From Paraescarpia echinospica (lineage: Eukaryota > Annelida > Polychaeta > Sabellida > Siboglinidae), in NCBI GenBank assembly GCA_020002185.1, contig CM034531.1, positions 78,774,474 through 78,838,473 on the forward strand: a stretch of 64,000 bases of DNA, written 5' to 3'. The notes beneath the pieces are model-generated. The model was not told where the DNA came from and searched no databases. It worked only from the letters and a program-made list of their open reading frames with translations. A program made the translations under genes and the position numbers. Each line of letters opens with the position of its first letter. Position 1 is the first letter of the stretch. Shown piece after piece: positions 41,519 through 53,954 of this stretch.

Positions 41519-44443
41519 CTAGGGTGGGTAGGCGATATTGAAAATATAGGTTTTGAGGTGACGACGAAATGTAACAATATTTTCTGCTGATTTAACATTA
41601 ACGGGAAGCGAATTCCATATAGTTGGCGTGGCAACTGAAAAAGCTCGAGTTCCAGCCTTTGGCTTAACTCTAGGAACAGATAGCAACTTCGAACTAGACG
41701 ACCGAAGTTGTCTGGCTTGTCTAGCTGGTGTGCGCATTGAGTGTAAATAACTAGGTTGTTTGGATAAAGGGCTTGGTAGGTGATTGTGCAGATCTTAAAC
41801 ATAATGCGATATCGCACGGGGAGCCAAAGCAGTGATTTTAGAATTGGCACTGAACGGGAGAATCGAGGAGATTGTGTGACTACCCTTGCTAAACAATTTT
41901 GGACGCGTTGTAGTTTTGCAATATCCTTGATAGCAATATTATGAAGGAGGGAATTGCAATAATCTAATCTGCTGCTAACAAGAGCTGTTGCGGTAGTCTT
42001 AGCGACAGAAAGCGACATATGTCGGCGAATGCGGCGGAGATCACGGATATGATAAAAACAGCAACGGCACGTTTGGGATATGTGTTGTCTGAAATTGAAG
42101 TCGCAATCAAAGGTCACTACTAGATTCCGTACTGATGCTACTGGTGTGATATTTTGACTCAGGATGGAAGTTGGAAAAAAGTCATTAAGTTTACCTCGCT
42201 GCATTGGAGTACCAATTATGATGAATTAAGTTTTGTCTGCATTTAACTTTAATTTTGCTATCGGTCATCCATGAAAAAAACATCTTGGAGACAATCGTTG
42301 AGTCGGTTTAGAGAGTGACTTGTATCGGGCGTGGCCAATGAAATGTAGATTTGTGTGTCATCTGCATAAAGGTGATGATCCAAGTTATGACTTTGGATTA
42401 CAGAGCTGAGTAGCGTAGTGTAGAGAGTGAAAAGCAAAGGCCCAAGAACGGAACCCTGGGGAATGCCACATGAAGTGGGGAGTGAGGTTGAAAAGTAATT
42501 ATCTATCTTTATACATTGATGTCTATTGGTTAGATATGAAGAAAACCAGGTCAGAGCTGTGCCAGATATGCCATACCACAATGATAAACGTTTGACAAGA
42601 GTGTTGTGATCAATGGTATCAAAGGCGGCAGATAGATCAAGCAAGGTAAGTGCAGTTACTTTGCCTTTATCAATGTTTAATATAACATCATTGTGTACTT
42701 TTAGGAGAGCAGTCTCTGTAGAATGAAATTGTTTATATGCTGATTGGAGCACACTGGATAAACAAGTTGAGCTGATATGACACTTTAGACGGCTTGCTAC
42801 GACGTTCTCAAGTATCTTAGAAATAAAGTTAAGATTAGAAATTGGCCTATAATTTTTGAAATCATCTTTTGGCAGAGAAGTCTTCTTGAGAACAGGATTT
42901 AGATGTGCGTGTTTAAAATCATCTGGGAATTTACCCGAACTCAGTGATAAATTTATGATATTCGTTATTGTACCAAGTAAAGAGTCAAGACATGCTTTTA
43001 GTAGTATGGTTGGTAATGGATCTTATTTGGTAGAGGACATTATTATTTTCCTCACTGCATCAACTGTGGCTGGCTCAAACAATATAAGTGGAGAATTTAC
43101 TTGTGGGGAGTCCACATTTACAGTACTTAAAGTGTGACATGGAAAAGCAGAACGTATAAGACTTATTTTATCTTTGAAATGACTAGAAAACGAGTCACAC
43201 AGAGATTTGACTAACACATAACTAGGTAGAGATGCAGGCGGCCGTCTGTGTAAAATATGATTTATGCAGTTCCATAGCTGACGTGGGTTATCAGAGTTAC
43301 TCGAGGCCATGTTTGTGTAATAATTTGATTTAGCTTTGGCCATTTGTCTGTTGCAGTAGTGACACTGTTTAGAATATCGTTCAAGATAGCGCCGGCGCTT
43401 TTTAGATTGTAGAATTTCAGGAGTCATCCATGGAGCATGTGGCTTTTGGGACACAGATTTAGATCTCAGGGGTGCATGTTTATTAAGTAAATCTTTAAGT
43501 ATTTGACAGTACTGTCGACACAGATCTGACAGATGTTCTTTGGGGTTACTGATGAGGTCGGATTTAAGGATGTCTGTCATTAATGCAGCAATGTCAATCT
43601 TATGGATGGGTCGGTAAAACACATAGTGTTTGGACTCTACGGGAATTCTAGGAACTTTGAGATCAGCAATGACAGTGTGGTGGTCTGATACACCATCTGA
43701 AGCAGTAGGTGTCTGAATATTGTTACACTCTGAACGGGTGATTAAGAGATCGAGCCAGTGGCCATGTATGTGTCTTGAGAAGGTAACATTTTGTTTCAAG
43801 TCAGGATGCCAGAATATAATTAATGTACTTGTTGTTGATGAAGGTGTGTCCAGATGAAGATTAAAATCACCGAGTATATAAAATTTGAATAAATAGTTGC
43901 CAGATTTTCAAGTATATCCTGGAATTCTTCAAAGAAATGGGCAGGGTGTCCTGGAGGGCGATAAATGCACACAAAATAAGCAGAGAAAGATGAAACGGAA
44001 ATTTCGGCACAGATGGCCTCAAAGCTGGAGTAATCAGGGTTTGAATGCAAATTAACTTTGAACTGTTTTGAGACGAGAAATCCAACACCACCACCTCGCC
44101 CAACTGAACGGGGGCGATGATGGAAGGTGAAACTGGAAGGAGAAATGTCAGCAATGCATGCAGCTGTGTTATGTGGTCTGAGCCAGGTCTCAGTGACTGC
44201 AAGGATGTCTATTTTCTTGGAAGTTAATAAATCGGTAAGCGAGGCTGTTTTGTCTCGAATAGATCGAACGTTAGTGCTGGCTACTCGAATATTGCGCCTG
44301 ATAGCAGGTCCAGGATTAAGACTTACATCTCCTGCTAGTAGTAAAATAATTGCCAATTTAAACGTTGGCTTAGAGCGGGGGATTGGCAGTAACTTTTTAT
44401 TAAAGCAAATATTAAGACATGGCAAACGGTGAAGATGTGACAA
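41519..44443 (-). pseudogene. L2 endonuclease-RT polyprotein with 2A-like start, several frameshifts
   Basis: From ATG 44443, a hydrophobic LAIILLLAG run leads to DVSLNPGP (44329-44306), a 2A-like ribosome-skipping motif. The endonuclease follows (STNVRSIRDK, ILAVTETWL, RSVGRGGGVGFLV, CIYRPPGHPA), a frame change near 43880, then GDFNLHLD, WLDLLITR and SDHHTVIADL. The RT starts after a TAA at about 43023 and has LTLLDLSAAFDTIDHNTL, GIPQGSVLGPLLF and HHLYADDTQIYIS. Frames change again near 42250 and 41760 before LHSMRTPARQARQL and IWNSLPVNVK, ending at 41519. Every domain is present but the frame is broken at least three times. Confidence 0.9.
44306..44329 (-). other. 2A-like motif DVSLNPGP
   Basis: Residues 39-46 of the L2 polyprotein match D(V/I)ExNPGP except Ser for Glu, after a Leu-rich run. 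In other non-LTR elements such motifs near the N-terminus release the leader during translation. Activity of the Ser form is unknown to me. Confidence 0.6.
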
Positions 44444-44459
44444 GGAATTTTGTGTTCTC

Positions 44460-44829
44460 GTGTACTGAGAAACTGTTAAAATGACAGCCGACCGTTGGGG
44501 ACTAAGTGGCTTGCGTCATGACCTCTCGAAGCAGCAGAACAGGATAAAAATAAAACACACAATAAAAGGTCTGGGGGCACGCCAAATTCAAAACGTCTAG
44601 GGGGCACGTGCAACTCGGCCAGTCCCCCCATCCCCCGTAGACACGCCTATGAACATTAAATTTAAGTATGCTTTGTATGTATTATCACGCACAACAAATA
44701 AATAAATAATTTTGAAATCGACAAACAGCCATGTAGTACCGATGTTTTGAGTACACTCCCTTACGAACCACATCTTGATGCATTGAATTATTGGCATGAA
44801 ATTTTCATCGATTTTCAATAATCAACACA
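44460..44829. other. L2 5' UTR and unassigned sequence
   Basis: The first part probably belongs to the L2 5' UTR. Short blocks (gggggcacg, cccgtagacacgcctatgaa) resemble those near 41160. No gene. Confidence 0.4.
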
Positions 44830-45130
44830 CTTAGACTTATACTTAGTTCCTCCTGTTCCTTTCGGGACATCGGGCGACGGTCTTTCTCAATTTCTTTGGC
44901 CTCATTCCAGGTCATTTCCATTTCTGCCAGATCTACTTTAAACGTCTTGCGCCTGGTCTTAGTCGGCCTTCCTCTCCTTCTGTTTCCACTTTCAGGCACC
45001 CACTCTATTGCTACATTTGCAGTTCTCTCTCTTGGTAGCGGATATGTCCCGCTAGTCTTCGTCGTCGAGATTTAACTATGTAATGCAGGCTATCCAAACC
45101 TGCCCTCCTCATCATTTCTTCATTGGAGCA
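44830..45130 (-). pseudogene. LINE C-terminal tail fragment
   Basis: The minus strand reads EEMMRRAGLDSLHYIVKSRR, RLAGHIRYQ, then after a small break WVPESGNRRRGRPTKTRRK, TFKVDLAEMEMTWNEA and KEIEKDRR. The 'RR.RLAGHI' and 'GRPTKTWRKTF..DL' arrangement is the standard end of RTE/Craft-like LINE proteins. Confidence 0.7.
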
Positions 45131-46180
45131 ATCAACACAAGTCATTGTCAATAGTTCGACTTGCATCAGCAAAGTGAGCAAACATATCCAACTTTCAAAA
45201 CAGTTATGTGCCTTTGTTCATGTACTCTATGTTTTATCTAGTAGATTGTCGATTCCGTGCATTATCAAGAGTTTATATATGATACGCATAGAAAAACGAA
45301 ATAGTATACTTATAGATCACCCGGTACACGTTAGATTCTGAGCGGAATTTGCAAAAATGCGCATTTGTTAGCATGAACTAATTATATATGTACCTTGAAA
45401 TGGAAATGTCGACTCCGTTACTTCGGCTCCGTTACGATTTGAGACGCCGGCGCCGTTAAAGGGATTCTTTGTAAGCTAATATAAATTCTAGGTGTACCGT
45501 ATCAAAACGTACTAATGTCCCACAAATATTTTCTCTGCAACTTACGTCTTGCATGTTTATGCATAATTTGGGTGTTATCTGCGCAAAAAGCCGATAAACA
45601 ATTGTGTTTACGCGAATCATTTTGAGCTTGTTGCCACGTGGATGATTAATTCTGCAGCCCGAGTATAATGAATATTCATGCACGCGCAGTGACCCCCCAC
45701 AAAGACCGTTGACGACATACACACAGTTGACATGTTAGATTCCAAGGTGAGTTGATTTATGCAATGGCATTGTAAATAAGCAATTTGTAGGCAATACATA
45801 TTGACATATATTTTATAAATGTAGGAAGCGTATGTATTGTTTAATTATCCTGCTTCCCAGTGCCGTCAGCCGAGTAACGTTTCGATCAAGTACACTGCCG
45901 CTGGCCAAAGTAATGGATTGAGATTTTAGTCTGACTGAATCAACAAAACAAGGTTCTCTTGTATTTTTCCCCCATTTAGCCAGCTGTACACTTGGTGATA
46001 AGTCCCATAATCCAATATCTAAACTGAATTAATCTGCACAGTGTTGAGTTAGTTAACTCATATTTAGGCTCAGTTTCCTAAATTCAACTTTGTTTATTTG
46101 CAGGAACATTGGAAATAGCTGAGTTGATGGAAAAAGTAAATTTAAGAGCTCTATTACAGGACAATGGGTCACCTGACATA
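45130..46180. other. Unassigned sequence
   Basis: Nothing supported. A possible mini-exon at 45731-45745 was tested and rejected because its continuation stops in frame. Confidence 0.5.
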
Positions 46181-46183
46181 AGG

Positions 46184-46470
46184 TGATGTCTGACTTTGTT
46201 CTGCCCTATTCTGTTCTGTGCGACATCTACTGGGAAGTGTAAGTTTCAAATGGATGTGTGCATCTGATAGCTTTGTGTATAAAAATGCATAGCAATGCCA
46301 TTAATAGGACACTATGTTAAATGACACAGTAGTGAAGAAGATGTCTGACTTTGTTCTGCCACATTAGTTCCGTGTGGCTTCTGCTGGAAATATGTACATC
46401 ACTACGTTTCAAATGGATTTATGCAATCGATCAAGTTGTGCATCCAAATGCACATCATCCTGTCATTATA
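46184..46470. repeat. Two-copy tandem repeat, period ~155 bp
   Basis: gatgtctgactttgttctgcc occurs at about 46184 and 46338, each followed by gtgtg.c/ttctgctgg and gtttcaaatggat. Confidence 0.8.
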
Positions 46471-47500
46471 TTGCAAAGTAGGAGTACACAATAACATTTA
46501 TGCTTTCTTATGCTCATCATTTTGGACTGCGTTCTACAGTATATTCTTCAAAATTTGTTGAAACAAGTTTGTGTTAAGTGACCTATACTGGGAGTAGTGT
46601 ATAAAAAGGTGTCGTCAAAGTTGATGTAATATTAATTTAGAAAATTAATAAAATATAAATGTTCCACAACATTCAAAATGTTTTAGAGATCTTCTTGGGC
46701 TAAATACACAAATGATGACTAAAACCGTGTTTTAAAATATGCATTACTTTTGAAGTTTTGTAATTTTATAACTTTATTTCCATCCTTCCTGTACAAAATA
46801 AAACATGTTTTTACACTGATGCAATATATTTTAATATATTTTGTCGACAATAATGTTATGCTTTTTATAGATCTACATTTTTCAAACTAAAATTAAACGT
46901 TATCTAAATAGGAAAGTACGTAACCACTTATCCTATTTTAATACCGTAAATTACTTTAGTGATGTATTATGTATTTATATTGCTTATGGAAATAGCAGCT
47001 GGATTTATGGTACAAACAAAATGGTTTCATTATTGAATGTTTCTCGGCTTCAGTAAGTTTCTGTTATCTAAACGTTTCATTAAAACGTCACTTCAAAATG
47101 TATAGCCATATGTACCTAGTGAAAATGGAACATGATACTACCATAGTTTTAATATACCAACAAAAACAATGCCAATCATTCAATATGACATCGGCGTCGC
47201 CATCGCCATCGCCATCGGCGCCTTCGTACATGGAGGTGGTGTTTTTCGTCTGTCATGAACTGTCGCTATGTTCAGTCTCCGTTTATTCCATATATTTTCC
47301 TTCTTTTCTTTGCTGAATCTGTGACATAAACAGCAGCTGGTCCACGTTTAATTTTGATAATTTAATCGGTTACGTCTCATTCGCATGGCGGTGGCTAATC
47401 CATATACACACATGTTGATGACGTATTTCTTGTATATATATTAACTCGGCGTAGCTAATCGAAGTCTGACGGACAATCCCGAATATTCATGAGCATGCCT
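46470..47500. other. Unassigned AT-rich sequence
   Basis: It includes a short ATCGCC hexamer-like repeat at about 47190-47215. No gene recognised. Confidence 0.5.
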
Positions 47501-47504
47501 TATA

Positions 47505-48306
47505 ACAATAATAACAAACTTCTATAGCGCCTAAATCCCCAGGAATCTGAGCTCAAAGGCGCAACATATAAGAATCATTGGGAAAAATCGTTAACAAGGA
47601 CAAGCAAGAGTCGTCATTACAGCAAGGGACTCCCGAATGTTAGGGTGCATGGGAATGCAATTAAAAAAAGTCTAGTTTTTTACGGAGGTATTTATAGTCT
47701 CAGATGATTTTAAAGCGATAGGGAGTTGATTCCAGAGTTTGGGTGCAGCTACAGAAAAAGCACGTTTACCGACATTATGCTTCGTTTTCGGAACAAAAAG
47801 TCGTTGTTAAACAGATGATCTGAGATTCCTGGGGATTTCAGAAAAACGAAAGAGACTAAACAAATAGGATGGGTGTTGCATAGAAAGGGTACAATATGTG
47901 ATAGTGACTAATTTGAATTGTATTTGATATGTAACTGGAAGCCAATGCAACTGTCTAAGTAGGGGTAGAGATGGTGAGAAACGAGGTGCTTTTAGTACTA
48001 CACGTGCTAAACAATTCTGTACACGTTGGAGTTTAGCTAAGTCCTTTTTAGCAATATCGTTTAGGAGTGAGTTGCAGTAGTCAAGGCGACTACTAATTAG
48101 AGATACTGATATTGTTTTAACAGTAAATAAACACAAATGACGCCAAATTCGGCGGAAATCACGTATATGGTAGAAACAGGATTTACCTACTTGAGAAATG
48201 TTCTGCTTAAAGCTGAAATCACTGTGAAAGTTAACACCTAGATTACGAACAGTATCTGATAGTGATGTATCATTGCCAAACAATTTAACTGGAAAGTAGT
48301 TAACAA
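47505..48306 (-). pseudogene. L2-type LINE, 3' part (split by RTE insertion)
   Basis: TAA-type repeat and 'gagctcaaaggcgcaac' mark the 3' end. The frame 48283-47807 has FGNDTSLSDTVRNLGV, SRLDYCNSLLND and LHWLPVTYQI, then a stop. AFSVAAPKLWNQLP follows in another frame. It continues at 51364-53770 once the inserted LINE is removed. Confidence 0.9.
48299..48306. repeat. Target site duplication, left copy (GTTAACAA)
   Basis: The 8-bp GTTAACAA also occurs at 51364-51371, immediately after the inserted LINE. It defines the insertion as 48307-51363. Confidence 0.85.
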
Positions 48307-51300
48307 AACTCCGCCATGTCCGGTCCCAAGCCCGGATGAGAAAGGAGGAGGGTTGAGCGTGGGGCTAGCACCCCCACCTCGAAAAAAACTACTTGCTACA
48401 GAAACGTCGACAACAGAATTTACAGAGAACACATGCCTGGAAGAGGAAGGGTCTTCATCTCGAGGACCTATGACACCATGTGGTGAAAGCCGAGAGACCA
48501 CGGAAGTCACAGGGCCGAGCACCCTTCTTTCGACCAAGCAAATTAATATGGGAACATGGAACGTGAGGACCATGTACCAGACAGGAAAGACAGCACAAGT
48601 AGCAGCGGAAATGAAAAACTACAACCTTGCACTGCTGGGAATCAGCGAGACAAGATGGACACAGACTCATGCTATCAAGACAGGCACAGAGGGCGTTGAT
48701 AGGATGGGAAGCGCATGGACCAAGAATCATCACAGCAACCTTCAGAACAAAGAAAAAGAAAATCAAGATGAATGTCATCCAGTGCTACGCACCAACGAAC
48801 GATAGTGATGAAGAAACCAAAGACCAGTTCTACAGCAGACTACAAAGCATCTTGGACAAGTGCCGAGAAAAGGATGTGACCATCCTTATGGGAGATTTCA
48901 ATTCGAAGATTGGAATGGACAACAATAGATATGAAGAAGTGATGGGAACCCATGGTGTTGGAGAGATGAACGAGAATGGAGAGAGATTTTCGGACATATG
49001 TGCACTGAACAAGGTTGTCATCGGAGGCAGCATTTTCACACACAAAAGGATACACAAGACTACATGGGTGTCACCCGACCACGTTACAGAGAACCAGATA
49101 GATCACATCTGCATAGGCAAGATATTCAGGAGGTCACTTCAAGATGTAAGAGTGAAGAGGGGAGCTGACGTTGCATCCGACCATCACCTGCTGGTTGCTA
49201 GACTGAAACTCAAGCTGAAGAAAAATTGGATGGAGACAGCAACAAAGAGACGAAAGTACAATGTCGGCCTCCTGAAAGATCCACAGACAAGAGAGGAATA
49301 CAAGCTGAACCTTGCTAACAAATTCCAAGTGCTACAAGAGCTGCATGATGAAGAATCTGACCTGAACAGCCAGTGGCAGAACACCAAAAAGACACTGACA
49401 TCAACTTGCCAAGAAGTGGTTGGCCTGAAGAAACAGCAACAGAAAGATTGGATCATAGCAGAAACCTTGCGCAGGATCCAAGTGCGGAAGGAGAAGAAAT
49501 CAGCAGTAAACAACAGTCGAATAAGAGCAGCAAAGGCAAAGGCACAGGAAGAGCATACAGAAGCCAACAGAGAAGTAAAGAAGAGTGTAAAACAGACAAG
49601 CGCAACTACATTGACAGCCTGGCAGAAGAGGCATAGCAAGCTGCAGGCAGCGGAAATATGAGACAGCTGTACGACACCACCAGGAAATTATCAGGCAAGC
49701 AGAGCAAACCAGAACGACCAGTTAAAGACAAAGAAGGAAAGATCATCACAGGAACTGAGAAACAGCTGAACAGATGGGCTGAACATTTTGAAGAACTTTT
49801 GAACAGAACTACCCCACCGGACCCCCCAGACATACAGCCAGCAGAAGCGGTGACAAGCCTACCAAGGAAGAAATCAGGAGGGCCATAAAGCAGCTGAAGA
49901 ATAACAAAGCAGCAGGACCGGACGAAATTCCTGCAGAAGCACTCAAGGCAGATACAGACATCTCTGTGGAACTACTGTACCCTCTCTTTGGAAAGATCTG
50001 GAAAAAAGAAGAGGTGCCATCAGACTGGAGAGAGGGATACCTCATAAAACTCCCCAAGAAAGGAGACCTCAGCAACTGTTCCAACTACAAAGGATTCACA
50101 CTTCTGTCAGTGCCAGGGAAAGTGTTCAACAGGATCATCTTGGAGAGAATGAAAGATGCAGTCGACCCACTGCTGAGAGATCAGCAAGCTGGATTCCGCC
50201 CGAACAGATCATGCATAGATCAGATCGCAACACTGCGCATCATAGTAGAGCAATCCTTGGAGTGGAACTCCTCGCTCTACATCAACTTGACTTGACTACG
50301 AAAAGGCGTTTGACAGCATAGACAGGGAGACTCTGTGGAAACTACTACGACATTATGGCATACCAACCAAACTGGTCAACTTGATTAAGAACAGTTATGA
50401 AGGAACAGGCAGCAGAGTAATCCATGGAGGACAGCAAACGAACCGTTTCGAAGTGAAAACTGGAGTTAGACAAGGCTGCCTGCTGTCCCCGTTTGTCTTT
50501 CTCCTGGCCATCGATTGGATACTGAAGACATGCACAACCCAGGGAAGAAATGGAATCCAGTGGACACTGTGGACGCAACTGGAGGACTTGGACTTTGCCG
50601 ACGATCTGGCACTGTTGTCCCACAGCCACCAGCAGATGCAGGAGAAGACCACTGAACTGGCAGCCATCTCCTCACAAGTGGGCCTCAACATACATAAAGG
50701 AAAGACAAAGGTCCTCAAGGTTAATACAGCCAGCACTGAGCCAGTCACACTGGAAGGGAGTGCACTTGAAGAGGTAAAGGCCTTCACATACCTTGGTAGC
50801 ATCATCAACAAGCAGGGTGGCACAGACGCGGATGTTAGAGCAAGGATTGGCAAGGCGAGAGGAGCATTTATACAGCTCAAGAACAACTGGAGCTCCAAAG
50901 TGTTGTCATTACACACGAAGATCCGACTGTTTAACTCCAACGTGAAGTCAGTCCTACTGTATGGAGCAGAGACATGGAGGAAAACTAACACCACCACCAA
51001 GAAAGTACAGACCTTCAACAACTGTCTAAGCATAATCCTCCAGATCCGCTGGCCAGACACCATCAGCAACATGGACTTGTGGAGGAGGACACACCAACTG
51101 TCTGCCAAAGATGAAATAAGAAGAAGACGATGGGGATGGATTGGTCACACGCTCCGGAAACCAGCATCAACTATCACCAGACAGGCTCTGACATGGAACC
51201 CACAAGGCAGGAGAAAAAGAGGTCGTCCAAAGAACACGTGCGGACACCAAGAAGACAGGACACAATTGGAGACAGCTTGAAACAAGAGCCCAGGACAGAG

Positions 51301-51363
51301 GACTCTGGAGAGCTGTTGTCGACGGCCTATGCCCCAGGAGGGAAGATGGGCACAAGTAAGTAA
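48307..51363 (+). mobile_element. RTE/CFDP2-type LINE, 3057 bp, inserted into L2
   Basis: Bounded by GTTAACAA duplications. It ends in taagtaag units. The 5' end begins ctccgccatgtccggtccc. It runs opposite to the L2 it interrupts. Confidence 0.92.
48353..51361 (+). pseudogene. RTE-type endonuclease and reverse transcriptase, several frameshifts
   Basis: The endonuclease has GTWNVRTMYQTGKTAQVA, LALLGISETRW, then after a frame change near 48700 NVIQCYAPTND, ILMGDFNSKIG, ENQIDHICIG and ASDHHLLVARL. That frame stops at 49661. The RT is spread over the frames at 49658-51280: NNKAAGPDEIPAEAL, DWREGYLIKLPKKGDLSNC, RPNRSCIDQIATLR, a 5-base disturbance at 50295 before [30 protein letters not shown] and [13 protein letters not shown] (FADD 50594-50605). 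The C-terminus has [40 protein letters not shown] and, after another shift, LWRAVVDGLCPRR ending at 51361. Endonuclease matches proteins often labelled craniofacial development protein 2-like. Confidence 0.9.
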
Positions 51364-53770
51364 GTTAACAATTTTGTTTCGTTGTTGTTTGGTTGCAATA
51401 ATAATTAGATCAGTTTGATCTGGATTTAGTTTCAATTTACTTGCTTCCATCCACAGCAAGACGTCAGTGAGACAGTCATTTAAAGTTGATAGAGATGTAT
51501 GTGTGTCAGTTGAAAGTGATATATACACCTGCGTGCCGTCAGCACACAAGTGATGATTTATATTATGATTAGTTATGAGTCGACTAAGGAATGTAGTATA
51601 TAAGCTAAACAGAACAAGGCCAAGGACAGAACCTTGTGGAACACCAAATGGAAGATGTTCTGGACAAGACAGTGAGCCAGATATGTTAATGCTTTGGTAT
51701 CGGTCTGAAAAATATGAACTAAACCACTGAAGAGCCGTGCCAGATATACCAAAATGTATATTAAGGCGATGCAAATGAATGTCGTGATCTACTGTATCAA
51801 AAGCAGCTGATATATCTAGTAAGGTGAGAGCAGTCAATTTGCTATTATCCATATTGCATACAATGTCATTGTGTATTTTAAGAAGACCTGTCTCAGTTGA
51901 ATGAAATCGCTTATATGCACATTGTAGATCATTTTATAAATGCTGTGAATAAATGAGTGCATGGAGTCGATTTGCAACAGCCTTCTCCAATACTTTCGAC
52001 AGAAAATTAACATTTGAGATAGGACGGTAATGTTAAGGTAATTTTTGCATAGACTTTGTTGTTTAATAAGAGGATTGACAAGAGCTTAATTGCGTGAATT
52101 ACGCGTAGAGCAACACCCTCCTGCATTGACATATTTATAATATTTGTAATAGAATAAACCAGTTGATCAATGCAACTCTTCAGTAGAAATGTTGAAAAAG
52201 GGTCAAGACCACACGATTTGTTAGGACACTTTAGTATGATAGTGCGAACTTCACTTGTAGTTGCAGGTGTAAAACGTTGCAGTGTATTATCAATAATCGG
52301 CTGTTCAGTAAACTTGTAATCAACTTCATTAATAACAAAACGTGATCGAATGTAAACAATCTTATCCGTGACATATTTTGAAAACATGCTGCATAATGTA
52401 TCCAATGAAGAGGTATCAGGCAATACTTTGGGTTTCTCCCGATGAAGGACACTGTTGATGGATTTCCACATTTGGCAAGGTTTTTCAGAATTTTTTATAT
52501 TAAATTCGTATAGTAGTCTGATTTTGCTTTTGACATAATATGTGGTTGCAAAGATGTAACTGCTCAGTATAGCGGATCCGATCAAGGGGTGAATAGGTAC
52601 GTCGCCAAAATCTTTCAAGATATCGACGGCGACGTTTTGCTTGTACTATGTCTAGTGACATCCATGGTGACGGTGGACGAAATTTTACTTGTTTTGTTTA
52701 TTTGGGGGCATGTTTATCAAGAAGATTACTTAGTGTAACGTAGTACTGGTTTACTAGCTCATACAGTGTAGTTTTTGGATGAATTAATATATCTGAATTT
52801 GCACGGTCATCACGAAGAATGTCTATATTAATGTCATGTATCGGTCGGAAAGTAATAAATTGTTGTGCTGGTCTTGACTCGACTCTGACACAGATCAATA
52901 ATTACAGTATGTTGATCTGATGATCCATCAGTAACAGATACCGCCTATTGCAGTTTGACATAGTCATAAACAAGTCGAGCCAATGCCCATGAGTAGGGAA
53001 TGTGACATGCTGTTATAAGTCAAATGTTTGAAGTGCATCCATTGAAATCACCTAGAATATATAATTCTTCATGTAATTGTAATGTTGTTTCAAGAAAAAC
53101 TTAAATTCATCAAACAATTTTCTTGTGTTTCCAGGAGGACGATATATGCAAATAAAATTAGCAGACATAGATGAACATTTTATAAGAATACATAATGCCT
53201 CGAAGCTGTGGTATACACGTGAATGAAGAATGTCTACCTTGAACAAATCAGAAACTAGTAATGCGACACCACCACCTCTACCTGACTGGCGTGGATGATG
53301 GTGTAGAGAAAAGCCAGGAGTGATGTTAGCAAGACAGGAGACTATCAATTTTTGTCAACCATGTCTCAGTCATTGCTAAAATATCAATATGTTTTGATGC
53401 TATTAAATCAGAAATGGCCGCAGATTTGTGACGAACAGATCTAAGATTGGTAGTCGCACAGCCTATATTATGAAACGTTTTTGGACTAGAATTAATTGAA
53501 TCATCACCTGCCAGAAGGAGAATAATAGATAATTTAAAAGATGGATTGCAACCTGATTTTTTCACTAAGTTTTTGTGCGTACGTAGACCAAGACAGGACA
53601 TATGTAAAGCAGGGGTTTGGGCAAAACTGATCGGTGCACTATTTTGAACGAATATTCTAGGTTGATTATAGGTATGGTGAATTTCATCTTCACTAGAGTA
53701 ACGTTTGTTTTGAAAAAATACAGGTAGACACAAGAAACATATTGTGACCATGAAGAGAAAACACATTGTG
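51364..53770 (-). pseudogene. L2-type LINE, 5' and RT part, heavily decayed
   Basis: From the 5' end (53766): an endonuclease with TTNLRSVRHKSAA, ILAMTETWL, QSGRGGGVALLV and CIYRPPGNTRK; a linker; then RT with NKSCGLDPFSTFLL, TLLDISAAFDTVDHDIHL, FGVPQGSVLGLVLF and HHLCADGTQVYIS. The YADD box has become CADG, losing a catalytic Asp. The 2A-like segment reads DDSINSSP. It belongs to a different L2 family from the copy at 41.4 kb. Confidence 0.88.
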
Positions 53771-53950
53771 TATAAATACTTAAATCAATGTATACTTAAA
53801 AGGCTTACTGAGATATATAATTAATACATGACACTGAAAATAACGAATTAGAAAGAGGTTGCAAAGACCAAGACTAAGTGCAGCTGCAGGAAAAGGAGTC
53901 ACAGTATATTTATGTATGAACTAATAATTATTTAGTTATTTTCGACCAGG
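53770..53950. other. Unassigned sequence
   Basis: AT-rich, nothing recognised. Confidence 0.5.
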
Positions 53951-53954
53951 GCCC

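Larger units (their letters stand above)
41375..44460 (-). mobile_element. L2-type LINE, near full length
   Basis: The 3' end is marked by (TTA)n/TAA repeats at 41368-41390 and the hairpin-like 'cgagctcagtggcgca'. Coding starts at ATG 44443. The last 0.9 kb is nearly identical to 63000-64000, so the family was active recently. Confidence 0.92.

Noticed and set aside
45731..46183. Possible two-exon gene: ATG at 45731 with GTGAGT, and an exon at 46104 with a good acceptor
   Set aside because: Joining them puts a stop five codons into the second exon; the other frames lack a start.
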